Assembly: GCF_910592395.1 (NCBI RefSeq)
Contig: NC_088323.1
Coordinates: 11,395,501-11,459,500, forward strand
Direction: 5' to 3'
Length of the DNA: 64,000 nt
DNA from: Lineus longissimus
Taxonomy: Eukaryota; Nemertea; Pilidiophora; Heteronemertea; Lineidae
Shown here: positions 45,555-54,449 of the stretch, piece after piece
Position numbering within the stretch: the first letter of the stretch is position 1
Layout of the letters: every line of letters starts with the position of its first letter
Notes under the pieces: generated by a model
Told to the model about the DNA's origin: nothing
Seen by the model: only the letters and a program-made list of their open reading frames with translations
Database searches by the model: none
Program-made: the position numbers and the translations under genes

Positions 45555-46307
45555 TCATCTATTGGTCATATTTGGTGTATTCATTGATGATTCCGCATGA
45601 CAATGGCCTAAAGTAATAAGTGTTGTTGAAGCAAGTGCAGTTAGTGCACTCATTTTGATACTAACCCATCCAAGCCATTTGTCAAGTTCATTGGTAACGA
45701 TGTAATCATTTCTGAGGTCATGGTAAAGATTATCCTCGTCATCTATTGGTAATAACCACCTTGATAATTTAGTGTAAGCTTTAAGTACTGTCTTACCCAA
45801 AGAATCATTAAGTCTGGCAGCCATCTTTGTCTGGTAGATTATGTGGTGTTTTAAGAGTTCCTTTTCTGTCATATTATCTAAGTCATTTAAAGTTAGTTGT
45901 TTATTAAGTAAATACTTGCTTTTCCCAGTTGCAACAAAAATTTCTAAGTCTTGTTTGGCTTTAAGGCCACTATCAGTCAAATAGTTCAAATTTTGTTGAT
46001 TGCTACTTGAACCTTGTTGATTGCTAGTTGATCCTAGTTGGCAACTAGAATTGACTATTCCTTGACTAGGAGTAACTAAATTTGAACTATTCAACTGCTT
46101 GTTTAAAACTTGTTGATTTGTAGTGCAGTTCTGTTGAAAGTTAGTACTGTTCTGTTGGTAACTACCAGTGTTCTGTTGGTTAGAAGCCCCGACTCGAGCT
46201 ATGCTCTCAGGACAAAGTCCTACTGGGTTTTGATTGATAACACCAATATGTTTCATTTGTTGTTCAATTACAGATGATGTCTGACTATTCATTTGCTGAC
46301 TGTTCAT
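45555..46307 (-). CDS. Polinton Q/N-rich protein with C-terminal hydrophobic segment
   Basis: A 250-residue protein. The first half is a Gln/Asn/Ser-rich low-complexity region of repeated QQN words. The second half is a folded-looking domain: LTLNDLDNMTEKELLKHHII, then ARLNDSLGKTVLKAYTKL, LLPIDDEDNLYHDLRNDYIV and a final hydrophobic segment (SALTALASTTLITLGHC). The second half is of a type common near capsid genes in Polintons. Function unknown. The ATG follows TTTAA. A DHE sits in frame within the low-complexity part. Confidence 0.7.
   Translation of the reverse strand: MNSQQMNSQTSSVIEQQMKHIGVINQNPVGLCPESIARVGASNQQNTGSYQQNSTNFQQNCTTNQQVLNKQLNSSNLVTPSQGIVNSSCQLGSTSNQQGSSSNQQNLNYLTDSGLKAKQDLEIFVATGKSKYLLNKQLTLNDLDNMTEKELLKHHIIYQTKMAARLNDSLGKTVLKAYTKLSRWLLPIDDEDNLYHDLRNDYIVTNELDKWLGWVSIKMSALTALASTTLITLGHCHAESSMNTPNMTNR
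46195..46221 (+). repeat. DHE copy 19, in the Q/N-rich gene
   Basis: Antisense, read as GLCPESIAR. Target duplication ACT (46192-46194, 46222-46224). Confidence 0.96.
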
Positions 46308-46327
46308 TTAAAATAATAGAAACATGA

Positions 46328-46374
46328 GTGTTAAGTGCAAAATGCTGTTTTCACAAGTTTATTGCACTTAACAC
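46328..46374. terminator. Hairpin between two minus-strand genes
   Basis: GTGTTAAGTGCAA and TTGCACTTAACAC form a perfect 13-bp stem with a 21-base loop, just after one gene and upstream of the next. An RNA 3'-end or processing signal is possible. This is inferred from position only. Confidence 0.5.
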
Positions 46375-46379
46375 TAGCT

Positions 46380-46406
46380 CAAGCTATGCTCTCAGGACAA
46401 AGTCCG
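46380..46406 (+). repeat. DHE copy 20, tandem with copy 21
   Basis: Stem 1 reads AAGC/GCTC with one mismatch. GCT stands before (46377-46379) and after (46407-46409). Confidence 0.95.
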
Positions 46407-46409
46407 GCT

Positions 46410-46436
46410 CGAGCGAAGCTCTCATGACAAAGTCAG
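46410..46436 (+). repeat. DHE copy 21, tandem with copy 20
   Basis: Stem 2 is TGAC/GTCA, a paired double change. GCT follows at 46437-46439. The stop codon of the neighbouring gene lies inside this copy. Confidence 0.95.
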
Positions 46437-47493
46437 GCTGGTGCTAACTTAATACTACTGATGCAGTTAATGTCTCGACCTGCACTAGCACTCAATAAAA
46501 CGTCAAACTGCTTGTCAGTATCCTGGTCATATTCCTTCTCAACCTTGTAATTCTGGAAGAAAATACTTTGAGTGAAATCATACCATAATCTCTCCAAATC
46601 ATTACCTCGCTCCTTGTTGGTTAAAAAAGGTCTAAATATTACATAATCAATTTTCATCGTTTTAAAGGCTTGGTGTAAAAATACCTTGTAGTTAATTGTG
46701 ACCTTCACACCACAGTAATGCAGAAATCTAAGGAAAGCATAGTACACTAGTCTAAGGTCAGTGATATTCTCATCTGTTAATTGGGGTTTACCAATAGCCC
46801 TGTTGATAAATTCAATGGCAAGAAACCAGTCATATTCCCCACAGTGAAATGCAACAAGTATGGCCTCGCCATGTAACCCCTTTTCCCGTAACTTAGAGTG
46901 TTAATACCCATTTTTAAAGCTAAGTGGACTGTACTTTCATATCTCTGCTTACTAAGACATTTTCTGGGACTTGAAAAGTAGCACTGTAAATACACTTCCA
47001 CAAAGTCCTTTAAATATTTGAGAACCGATTCAGACAAACGTCTCCATCCAAGCCTTCTAAGAATAATGTCAAAATAACGAATCTTGTTGTCAATATTGAT
47101 CTCAAGAGTCTTAAAGTCATCATCATAACTGGTTGCATTACAAACAATGCAGAATTGATACTTCACAATTTTAGCGGCGTTCCTGGCTAAATATAAATTC
47201 TTTTGATACTCAAAAAGTGTCCAACGTTTGCAATTACGGCAGAATTGGGCATTAGTGTTGGTACTGACGTCATATTCTTTCATTCTTGGCAGGACTACTT
47301 TGTGTGTCTCAGTCAGACTTCGTCTTGAGAGCATAGCTCGAGTAGGCTTATCAAATTTCCCACTGTCATAATTCTTGCTGTCATTTTCTTCACTAAAATT
47401 TCTATCCATGACCCTAGGACGAATGTATCCTTTAAGATTCTCATTGTTCCACTCACTAGAATAATAATCTTTTAATGAGATGTATTTATTCAT
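46433..47493 (-). pseudogene. Cysteine-pair protein of Polinton A, frameshifted
   Basis: The first frame (47493-46777) encodes a start rich in Tyr and Lys, then CRNCKRWTLFEYQ and CIVCNATSYDD, which could form a zinc site, then a helical part. A frameshift near 46895 moves the reading to HGEAILVAFHCGEYDWFLAI and on through LVYYAFLRFLHYCGVKVTIN to the end at 46433. The stop is inside DHE copy 21. I do not recognise the family. The intact product would have about 350 residues. No homologue is visible in the part of Polinton B in this window. Confidence 0.6.
47314..47340 (-). repeat. DHE copy 22
   Basis: Stem 2 is AGAC/GTCT, a paired double change. Read as RAMLSRRSL. Target duplication AGT (47311-47313, 47341-47343). 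Confidence 0.97.
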
Positions 47494-47539
47494 ATTTACA
47501 TGATAATTATTTTTTTAAACATTGTTTTTTGATAGAAGG

Positions 47540-49069
47540 TCACCTAAGACCTTTACGTGATTTTAACCTTTTATGTGATTTTAAGGCTTTAACACCCCCA
47601 ATTAAACCATAGATTATGGAGCATACAATAGCAATAACTGCTATGATCAGATGTTCAGCTAGAAAGCCAACAACTACACCAATTGTTTTCAGGAGAAATG
47701 ATACGATAGAACCGATGATTCCCGGTAAAGCCGCAGCTGATTTCTTGGCCAGTTCTTTTAGCCATTCAGCAAACTTCTTGAGACCTTCTTTTACTTTATC
47801 TGGTATTGATGGTTTTGGTCCTGGCCCAGGTTCTGGTGTAGGTCCTGGAGTTGGGTCTGGTCCTGGAGTTGGGTCTGGTCCTGGAGTTGGTTTTACAGAT
47901 TTAGTGGCACCACTTAAAGCACTACTGATACTGAGACCTAGAGTTGTAAATGTCATTACAACAGCTGTTATTATGGCGCTAATGGTTACACCATACGTCT
48001 TAAAAAGTAACTTTATTCTGTCCTTTAGAGGAATAGTTGAATCTGGTTTCTTTAGAACATCAACAATTAAACGTTTAATTCTTCTAGTTTGTGACTCCCT
48101 GTCATTGTCTAACCTCCATACCTTTGACATTTCCTCATACAATTTGTCATTTAGTTCATCTATTTGCTTTTTCAACTCCCCCGTATCTTTAGAACCTTCT
48201 TCTACATACTTTACATAGTCTCTTGTTAAATTATGAAGTTTTTTTTCTAATTCCTCTATTTGCATGTCCTTATCCCTCTTTACTGCAGCTAGATCATCAC
48301 CAGCCTGTTTTAACCCTCTAAGTTCTCTCAAAGCGTTTTCTGTAAAACCAAATGCCCTTAATTCTTCATCATTAGCATCTATCAGTTGATCTATTGGTTG
48401 GTTTGAACTGTTTACCTCATTAATTAGTGACTGTGTTTCAACAGCTTGAGTTGATACCTGTTGTGGTTGACTTACTGGTTCCGAGCCTTCCATAGGTGCC
48501 ATTCTATGTCCTTCCATAGGTGCTGGTTCATCAGGTGCAATCATACCTCTAATCATGTCAGCAAATCTAGTACCAAACTTATACTTTAATGTGCTTTCAG
48601 CAAAGAATTTACTATCGCCCTTAGTTAAAGGAATGATCAAGCTAGTAGTCTGTTTATTAAAAGGATTAGTGATTGGTTTCATATTTTCCTTTTGTGGTTC
48701 TGTAAAGTTTGCGAGTTCTTCATCTGTTGGCCAGAAGTAAGGATCTTCGTTGTACAAATAAATATGTGATGCTAGATTACTCAATTTGTTCTTGTCATAT
48801 TTCCATTTTGTATCTTCCAATGCTTTTGCAAGTTTATCCTCTTTAAATAGTAGCAAGTACTTCTCTTGCTCTAGTTGCGGATCAATACCTCTTGCTCTAT
48901 CTGGAGTAGTGAATGAAGTTTCAGTAGTAAGATTTGTATTACCTGTGTTGTATGTTGTGCCGTCATCTTGAAAATTTCTATTGATTTCACCTGTATTAGG
49001 ATCATCCACATCAGGATCGTAATAAGTATCGTAATCATCCATTTCATAATCTTCATCTCCTTCAGCCAT
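47540..49069 (-). CDS. Large Polinton coiled-coil membrane protein
   Basis: A 509-residue protein with an acidic Tyr/Asp start, a region with KWKYDKNKLSNLASHIYLY, a long coiled coil (about residues 240-330, ELEKKLHNLTRDYVKYVEEG), a hydrophobic helix (AIITAVVMTFTTLGLSISSA), a Pro/Gly-rich spacer with repeated PTPGPDP, and a C-terminal block (KFAEWLKELAKKSAAALPGI then a long membrane segment). The last block is one of the most widespread Polinton sequences. I infer a membrane-associated virion protein, but the function is unproven. The homologue in Polinton B lacks the middle and is frameshifted. It is free of DHEs. Confidence 0.85.
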   Translation of the reverse strand: MAEGDEDYEMDDYDTYYDPDVDDPNTGEINRNFQDDGTTYNTGNTNLTTETSFTTPDRARGIDPQLEQEKYLLLFKEDKLAKALEDTKWKYDKNKLSNLASHIYLYNEDPYFWPTDEELANFTEPQKENMKPITNPFNKQTTSLIIPLTKGDSKFFAESTLKYKFGTRFADMIRGMIAPDEPAPMEGHRMAPMEGSEPVSQPQQVSTQAVETQSLINEVNSSNQPIDQLIDANDEELRAFGFTENALRELRGLKQAGDDLAAVKRDKDMQIEELEKKLHNLTRDYVKYVEEGSKDTGELKKQIDELNDKLYEEMSKVWRLDNDRESQTRRIKRLIVDVLKKPDSTIPLKDRIKLLFKTYGVTISAIITAVVMTFTTLGLSISSALSGATKSVKPTPGPDPTPGPDPTPGPTPEPGPGPKPSIPDKVKEGLKKFAEWLKELAKKSAAALPGIIGSIVSFLLKTIGVVVGFLAEHLIIAVIAIVCSIIYGLIGGVKALKSHKRLKSRKGLR

Positions 49070-49079
49070 AATTACTTAT

Positions 49080-50468
49080 TTATCTAACCATAAAAACAAT
49101 CAATGTACCAACAACTGAGTAAAGCATGAATTTAATTGTTTCGTGAGTATCATCCTCCCTCTCAACTTTGGTGTCCCGTTTAGTAGTAGGAGTATTCTTT
49201 GATGTTTCAGTTGTTTTTGGTGAATCAACATTACTCTTTGGTGTATGACTGGTCTCGAGCTCTGCTCTCAGGACGAAGTCCGTCTTGACAGTATCAACAC
49301 TACTCTTAACTCTTATTTTCTTAGAACTATTTCCTTCCATCAGTGGTGGTGGTAAGGTCTTTTTGTGGTTAATGTCATTCTTACCAGGTTTAGCATTTTT
49401 TGGTGCTATTAAAATGTTATTATTGTAGTTATCCAGCTTACCAATAACGAGTACCATATTTGACCCTATGACATACAATCCTGGTGCTATTACATAATCT
49501 AGTCTTGTATGAGTGTCACTCACTGCTTTTTGGTATCTTTGAATTGAAGTGGGAATATCAGGATGTTGATTAATCGAGTCCTTTAATAGTTTGTTAAATT
49601 CCTTCTGAGCATCCAATTCTGTACCCGGTACTCCAATTATTGGTGTTCTGGTCAACGCCTGAGCACCCAGAATACAGTAAACATATGTTCTTATTGTGTC
49701 ATTCAACCTCTCTATTCCAGGATTAGAGAAACCATTTGATTTAAATATCATGAATTGTTGATAGGTTTGACATTCATTTTGTGTAATTACATCAAATACA
49801 TTCTTGTGTTGTTTCACATGATACTTAATGAAGGTATCTGGATATTTGAAATTAGCCATTCCAGCATCCCAATCAGATTTAAACATCGGTGGCATTCTAT
49901 TCTCGTGAACTTGCATGAGGATGAAATTGATTTTAGAATCATTGATGTAATATCCGGGATCAGTTATGTTCGGGTTGTAATCCGATACACTCCAGGAAGT
50001 CCACCCCTCATTACTTTCAAACACTGAGAAATCATATTCGTCTTTTAAACCAAATTCACTCAATAACCCTCCTAGTTTCCTACGGTTAATGTTATTGTTT
50101 GTCTCATTGAAATCACTTTCACCTGGAATTGGTATCTCTAGATTCTTCATGATCTTCAATATTTGATAGTAAACATGAAATCTGTAAATTGACCTTATCA
50201 ATGGGTCACTGTGATTCAAGTGATCATCTATTGAAATACCACAACCGGTAGTAGCAAACCAAACAGCCATGTTAAATTGGTTCTGGTAAAACGATAATGG
50301 ATTATTTTCCAGTCGCAGACAGTCTTTCTTATTTTTCAGGCTCAAAAACCCAGGTGTTATCTTAGTTTCTTGTAGGCGGAAGAAGTTATTAGTATTAACA
50401 GTTACTTCTAAATTAAAGAAGTCATAGGTAAAGTTACTTTTATGTTGATTTGCTATTGGATAATACAT
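49080..50468 (-). CDS. Conserved Polinton protein starting MYYP
   Basis: A 462-residue protein. Conserved blocks include ITPGFLSLKNKKDCLRLE, FYQNQFNMAVWFATTGCGIS, LIRSIYRFHVYYQILKIMK, SNGFSNPGIERLNDTIRTYV, LGAQALTRTPIIGVPGTE, SIQRYQKAVSDTHTRLDYVI and ELDAQKEFNKLL. A short C-terminal membrane span (MLYSVVGTLIVFMV) ends it. The same blocks occur in most Polintons. Function unknown, probably structural. The low-complexity tail carries a DHE. It lies 70 bp from the right TIR. Confidence 0.85.
   Translation of the reverse strand: MYYPIANQHKSNFTYDFFNLEVTVNTNNFFRLQETKITPGFLSLKNKKDCLRLENNPLSFYQNQFNMAVWFATTGCGISIDDHLNHSDPLIRSIYRFHVYYQILKIMKNLEIPIPGESDFNETNNNINRRKLGGLLSEFGLKDEYDFSVFESNEGWTSWSVSDYNPNITDPGYYINDSKINFILMQVHENRMPPMFKSDWDAGMANFKYPDTFIKYHVKQHKNVFDVITQNECQTYQQFMIFKSNGFSNPGIERLNDTIRTYVYCILGAQALTRTPIIGVPGTELDAQKEFNKLLKDSINQHPDIPTSIQRYQKAVSDTHTRLDYVIAPGLYVIGSNMVLVIGKLDNYNNNILIAPKNAKPGKNDINHKKTLPPPLMEGNSSKKIRVKSSVDTVKTDFVLRAELETSHTPKSNVDSPKTTETSKNTPTTKRDTKVEREDDTHETIKFMLYSVVGTLIVFMVR
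49256..49282 (+). repeat. DHE copy 23, in the MYYP gene
   Basis: Canonical, antisense, read as DFVLRAELE. Target duplication TCT (49253-49255, 49283-49285). Confidence 0.97.
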
Positions 50469-50537
50469 TTAATTTACTTGAATTTTTCCTTCAGTTTTGG
50501 ATAATGAAGACAGTAAAAAGGCCATTTATTTTAAGGA

Positions 50538-50695
50538 ATTAACCCATTGAGCTGTAGTATTCCCTAAGTAATATATTAATGAGGTGTCTGGTTCTTAGGG
50601 GTTTCTAAGCTATTTTGAGGCAAAAGGCCTGTAAGGGATTTTGTCAAAATAGCTTCAAAATACCTACATTCCTATCACCTCATTAATATATTACT
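50538..50695 (-). repeat. Polinton A right TIR with internal fold-back
   Basis: Inverted copy of 29174-29334. The outer 20 bp are repeated inverted at the inner side near 50566-50585. Followed by the CTTGCC duplication. Confidence 0.95.
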
Positions 50696-50701
50696 CTTGC
50701 C

Positions 50702-52205
50702 TGTTTCTATCGTGTAGTGACTGCGATGACCGGTATTAACCGGGTCCGGTACAACATCGCGCAACAGAATGACATATGACGTTCGTGGGAAAACTACTGC
50801 TGAAAAGGACAGGTGGCTGATTAAAAAAGGCCCTTTCTAATCCCCCGCCAGTATATATCCAAAACAGCCCATCCAAAATGATTGTAAAAAATAATCCTCA
50901 GTCTAACCAACCCGGTCGTCCCGGTCGCGCCACCCATCCAAACAAAATGCGAGGATTCATCACAAAGGAATACATGCGTACTTTTGTTTCCAGCAAAATA
51001 TTGGTGAACTTAGAAAAGACAAACTACCGTACTGCAACATATTTACAATAATGCATTCCACGGAACACACAGGTACACTTCACTCCAATACAAATTGCCC
51101 AAAAGATGTGCAGTGTATGCACTTAGCGCAACCAAACTAAAGGCTGACTACTCCGATGTACACATCATAATGATAAGAAACAGGTGTTTATTTGCATATT
51201 GATTAGTTGCACTGTAGAGAATGTACTAGAGTGACCAGCGGAGTCTTTGCGCCTGGCGGTTTTCGCTTCTTTTTTGGTAACAATATCATTTTATCTGAGA
51301 TATTTGTTTTGAGAGAGTCCGCAAATAAAATTTGGGTGAAATGTTTACTATTCAGCTACTTCTTTGAAAAGTTGAATTTCATGCAGCCTGTCATTAATTG
51401 ACAGCTGTCTCCGGATTTCATGATCACCAGTGTAAGCAGATTGGTCAATGCAGCAGCCACTGTTCAATCGCCCTCCAAGCAGTTTCAGCAACGAGAAAGT
51501 TTTGACATAGATAAGAAGTCCCTACATGATTTATAGTGGCGAGTTCATTGATGTGTTTTCAAGATGTTGAAATTTGATACAACTGACTCCTAAAACCGAC
51601 CGATTCTAATTGAAATGGGACAGAGGTGGTCAACCCTGATTCTAGGTCAAATCAAAAGATAGCATGGTGAATAACGTAGGGAACAGCAGATAGAGATTCC
51701 AGATTCTGTGATTTTTGCTTAGGCCACCATTGGTGGGTATTTGCGGGTTAAGTTTGCAAGTTTGCCAGCACAGAATGCGCATTGGATTTTAATATTGTTG
51801 GGAGCTTTGGATTATTATCTTCCGGGTTGTTAACTGCTGCTAATCGCGTAGGTACAATGTAGGCTAAAAAAGCCTGTGTTCTGAATGAAATAAATGTGTG
51901 CCCCGCCCGGCATCACGGCATTGGTGGGGATGCGGCCTGTCATCTTTTTCCCAGTTCGTGTTGGTTCGTGTCATCATCGGTTCATAAGTCGCATTGGATG
52001 ATTGGTCAAGGATCGTCGGTCAGTACTCTAAATGACATAGGTCTATAACATAATTTATTTCAGTTTGAGTGCTGCCAACCCTAGGTCATCGAGGCTATAG
52101 ATTTTAGGTACGAACTGCGCCTAACTGGCAGCGAATATTGGTTTCTGGCCGGTTCCTCTCGGTTCGTAAGGTGCCAAAACCTATACATACTTCTGGACTT
52201 GGCTG
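50702..52205. other. Right part of the Tc1-like element, no gene seen
   Basis: It continues the sequence cut at 29173. Open frames are short and carry no transposase motif. Confidence 0.5.
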
Positions 52206-52350
52206 TAGGTACTACATGCAAGGATACATCACATGTCATACCAATTTTGATTTGACCTATACACTATACATGTAGCATGTTTTTTTACCAGGATGAATTC
52301 CTGACCGCCAATTCTACACGGTGAGCACAATGGCCCCTGGCCTTTTCATT
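52206..52350. repeat. Right half of the split AGCTCACCT-family module
   Basis: It starts at the second TA and runs to GGTGAGCACAATGGCC near 52320, completing the module left at 28935. Confidence 0.8.
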
Positions 52351-53091
52351 CTCACTAACCTCTGGTTCTTTCAGGGTATCCCTGGCAGTCCGAGCAGACT
52401 TGACTTCAAACATTTCCATCATTTTTCTCTCCTGTTCTGCAAGCCACTCTTTGAGGTCCTCATCACTTCTCTTGACTTCTGCTTGCAGTTTTTTCAGTGG
52501 TAGTTCTTTTCACGGTGTTGCAACTCAGTTTCAAGTCTCTCTCTGTCTCCTTGCCCTTTCCTCTGATACTCTTATTCTGTTTACACTCCAACATAACCTT
52601 CTCTTGGGACTCGGCCTCTATTTTCTCTAGATGTGCCTTTATTTTCTCTTTGTATATCAGCTCCATTTATCTTGAAGCTCATTTTCCCTTATCTACTGTT
52701 CCTCCTCTCTGGCAATCATCTTCCCGATGTCGCGCCTCTTTCTTTCTCTGAACCTCGGCCGCTCAATCCATGGTCATTCTGTCTTGTTCAAGGGCGTTTC
52801 CCATCTTAGGCGTACGGTGTGAAAAGTTCTCGTGAGCATGCTCTTTTTCTTCTGACTGATTTCTAACATCAATTTTTTCATCTTAAATTTGCTGTCATCA
52901 GTACAACATGCTGTAAATTCAAGGGTCCCTGCCTCAGTGGTTACTGAGGCCTTTCCGTTTAGCGAGGTCTGCACCCGGTGAAGGCTCACTGTAGCCGATG
53001 CATTTTAATCTGTGGTGGAGTTTTCTCCATCTGCTAGCATTGGATTCTCTGCTGTATTAGCTGATTGACCCTCATTAGTTCCACTGGACAT
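52351..53091 (-). pseudogene. Relic of a coiled-coil protein, possibly gag-like
   Basis: Minus-strand fragments begin near 53091 (MSSGTNEGQSANTAENPML), continue as KMKKLMLEISQKKKSMLTRT and end in a Glu/Lys-rich helix (EKIKAHLEKIEAESQEKVML). Several stops and frameshifts break it. The composition resembles the helical first protein of some retroelements, but I found no knuckle or polymerase beside it. Confidence 0.3.
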
Positions 53092-53356
53092 TTTTGTTTC
53101 CAAGGCTGATTTATTTTGTCGTTGTATTTTACTGCTGTTCTGTAGACTAGTTTTATCTTCTGAGTGGCATCTTCTCATGAGGTGGGCTCAAGTTTGATCA
53201 CAATATTCCTGATATTGGTAACAGGGATCCCACAGCTGTCACCAGTTATGTCATGCCTATCTGCCCTGATGTGCTCAATCACTCGTTTAACAATTTTTAC
53301 CAGTCTAGGGGATGATAGTATGTTAACTCGGAACCTGGGTTCCCTTTATTTATATA

Positions 53357-53475
53357 GATAGGATTAACTTCTCATATGAAGGATTAGCTTCTCATATATT
53401 GGATTAACTTCTAATAAATAGGATTAAATTCTCATATGTATGATTAACTTCTCATATATAGGATTAACTTCTCTC
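53357..53475. repeat. Minisatellite, about 21-bp units
   Basis: Six units of the type GGATTAACTTCTCATATAT, with small changes, stand in a row. Confidence 0.9.
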
Positions 53476-54021
53476 CTGCACACACTGCAGGGTTAAACAG
53501 GAATCAGCTGAGGCTGCCAGTATATGGTGGATTCAACGGTTCCCAAAATCCTCAGACTATCATTGTTTTGCACCTCGGCTCAGTTCGTAGCTTATTTAAT
53601 ATCGGCTTCATCATGGCTTCTAGTAATTTGCCCGAGAGCTGTGGGATCAAAGGAATTTTGTTGTTATTTGAATGCTGAATGTAAGGTTTTATTTATTTAC
53701 TTGCCAAGAGAAAATTGCACCTTGCCCTGGCCCTGAGCTGGGGTGAGGCAGGATGGATTACAGTCCTCCAATAGTTAGTTTTGTGACAGAAATTTAGACT
53801 ACATTTAAACAAGAAGCAGAGCACAAACTTATGGTTTCCAATGATTGGCACAGGGATATGATATTGAAAACCATTTGGCGGTTGTCGGAAAAGGCTGCTG
53901 ATTATTAATTTTATATTGACAAAAAAAAAATTTTTCCCCGGCCAAAAGCTATATCTAGAAATGCACCTGAATTACAAAAATGGAGAAAAATAAAGTCTTA
54001 TCTTTTTTCTTATTCACCCTC
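53476..54021. other. Unassigned stretch left of Polinton B
   Basis: No gene is recognised. The last six bases (54016-54021, ACCCTC) should be the target duplication of Polinton B. Confidence 0.4.
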
Positions 54022-54146
54022 AGTAATAGGGAAACGCATGTACGACTATCTACGACTTTTCTTGGGAATTTGGAAAAAACTTCGTAATCATGCAAAAACC
54101 TACCAAAAACGTAACATGGATAAAACTGACAAGTTTCCCTATTACT
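54022..54146 (+). repeat. Polinton B left TIR with internal fold-back
   Basis: AGTAATAGGGAAAC at the left is mirrored by GTTTCCCTATTACT ending at 54146. The 125-bp fold-back has the same design as the Polinton A TIR, with different sequence except the first AGTAAT. The second TIR is outside the window, so the terminal status is inferred. Confidence 0.7.
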
Positions 54147-54237
54147 GACTTATGCCACTGGGATAAAAACTTATCCGACGTGATAAGTTTAAGCCCGCTC
54201 CATTATCCACAAATAAAACCATTCCACATGTGTTTTC

Positions 54238-54317
54238 TTCACCGGGATTAGAACCCACGCCAACACCTAACCTCAGGTGTGGAAGCTCCATGCTTTACCC
54301 ACTCAGCCATTGAACAC
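54238..54317 (-). other. tRNA-like sequence near the left end of Polinton B
   Basis: On the minus strand an A-box-like TGGCTGAGTGGGTAAAGC is followed about 35 bp later by the B-box-like GGGTTCTAATCCCGG. The spacing would suit a tRNA with a long variable arm. The anticodon arm does not fold well, so a decayed tRNA or SINE head is more likely. Confidence 0.4.
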
Positions 54318-54449
54318 AGTCCTTGGATCAATGACAGTTAGGCCTAGTCAAGCTCATGTCATGAGGCCTATTTAGCAGTAATTGCGACAGTGCTGCCATC
54401 TGCTAACATTTGACCTAACCAAAATTCAAAGAAAATTCAAGTAAAATAA

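Larger units (their letters stand above)
29174..50695. mobile_element. Polinton A (Maverick), complete, 21.5 kb
   Basis: The borders are defined by inverted ends starting AGTAATATATTAATGAGGTG and a 6-bp duplication CTTGCC at 29168-29173 and 50696-50701, which is the target-duplication length of Polintons. Inside are capsid, penton-like, ATPase, integrase with chromodomain, HNH and protein-primed PolB genes. I found no adenain-like protease. Capsid, integrase, the second penton-like gene and two right-side genes are broken, so the copy is probably not autonomous, but several large frames remain open. Confidence 0.96.
28936..52205. mobile_element. Tc1/mariner-like non-autonomous element, itself split by Polinton A
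   Basis: The left end reads CAGCCTGGTCCACAAGTATG and the right end, inverted, CAGCCAAGTCCAGAAGTATG. Both ends are flanked by TA (28934-28935 and 52206-52207). Ends starting CAG with TA duplication are typical of Tc1/mariner. Without Polinton A it would be about 1.74 kb. No transposase frame is seen. Confidence 0.8.

Noticed and set aside
47616-48218. 200-codon plus-strand open frame
   Set aside because: It is antisense to the well-supported coiled-coil membrane protein gene.
36093-49282. Regular repeats as a CRISPR array
   Set aside because: Copies are irregularly spaced, in both orientations, lie inside genes of a eukaryotic element and have no spacers or cas genes.
36093-49282. Double-hairpins as hammerhead ribozymes or tiny introns
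   Set aside because: The CTGATGA and GAAA core of hammerheads is absent, and there are no GT-AG borders or branch signals. The host frames run through the units.
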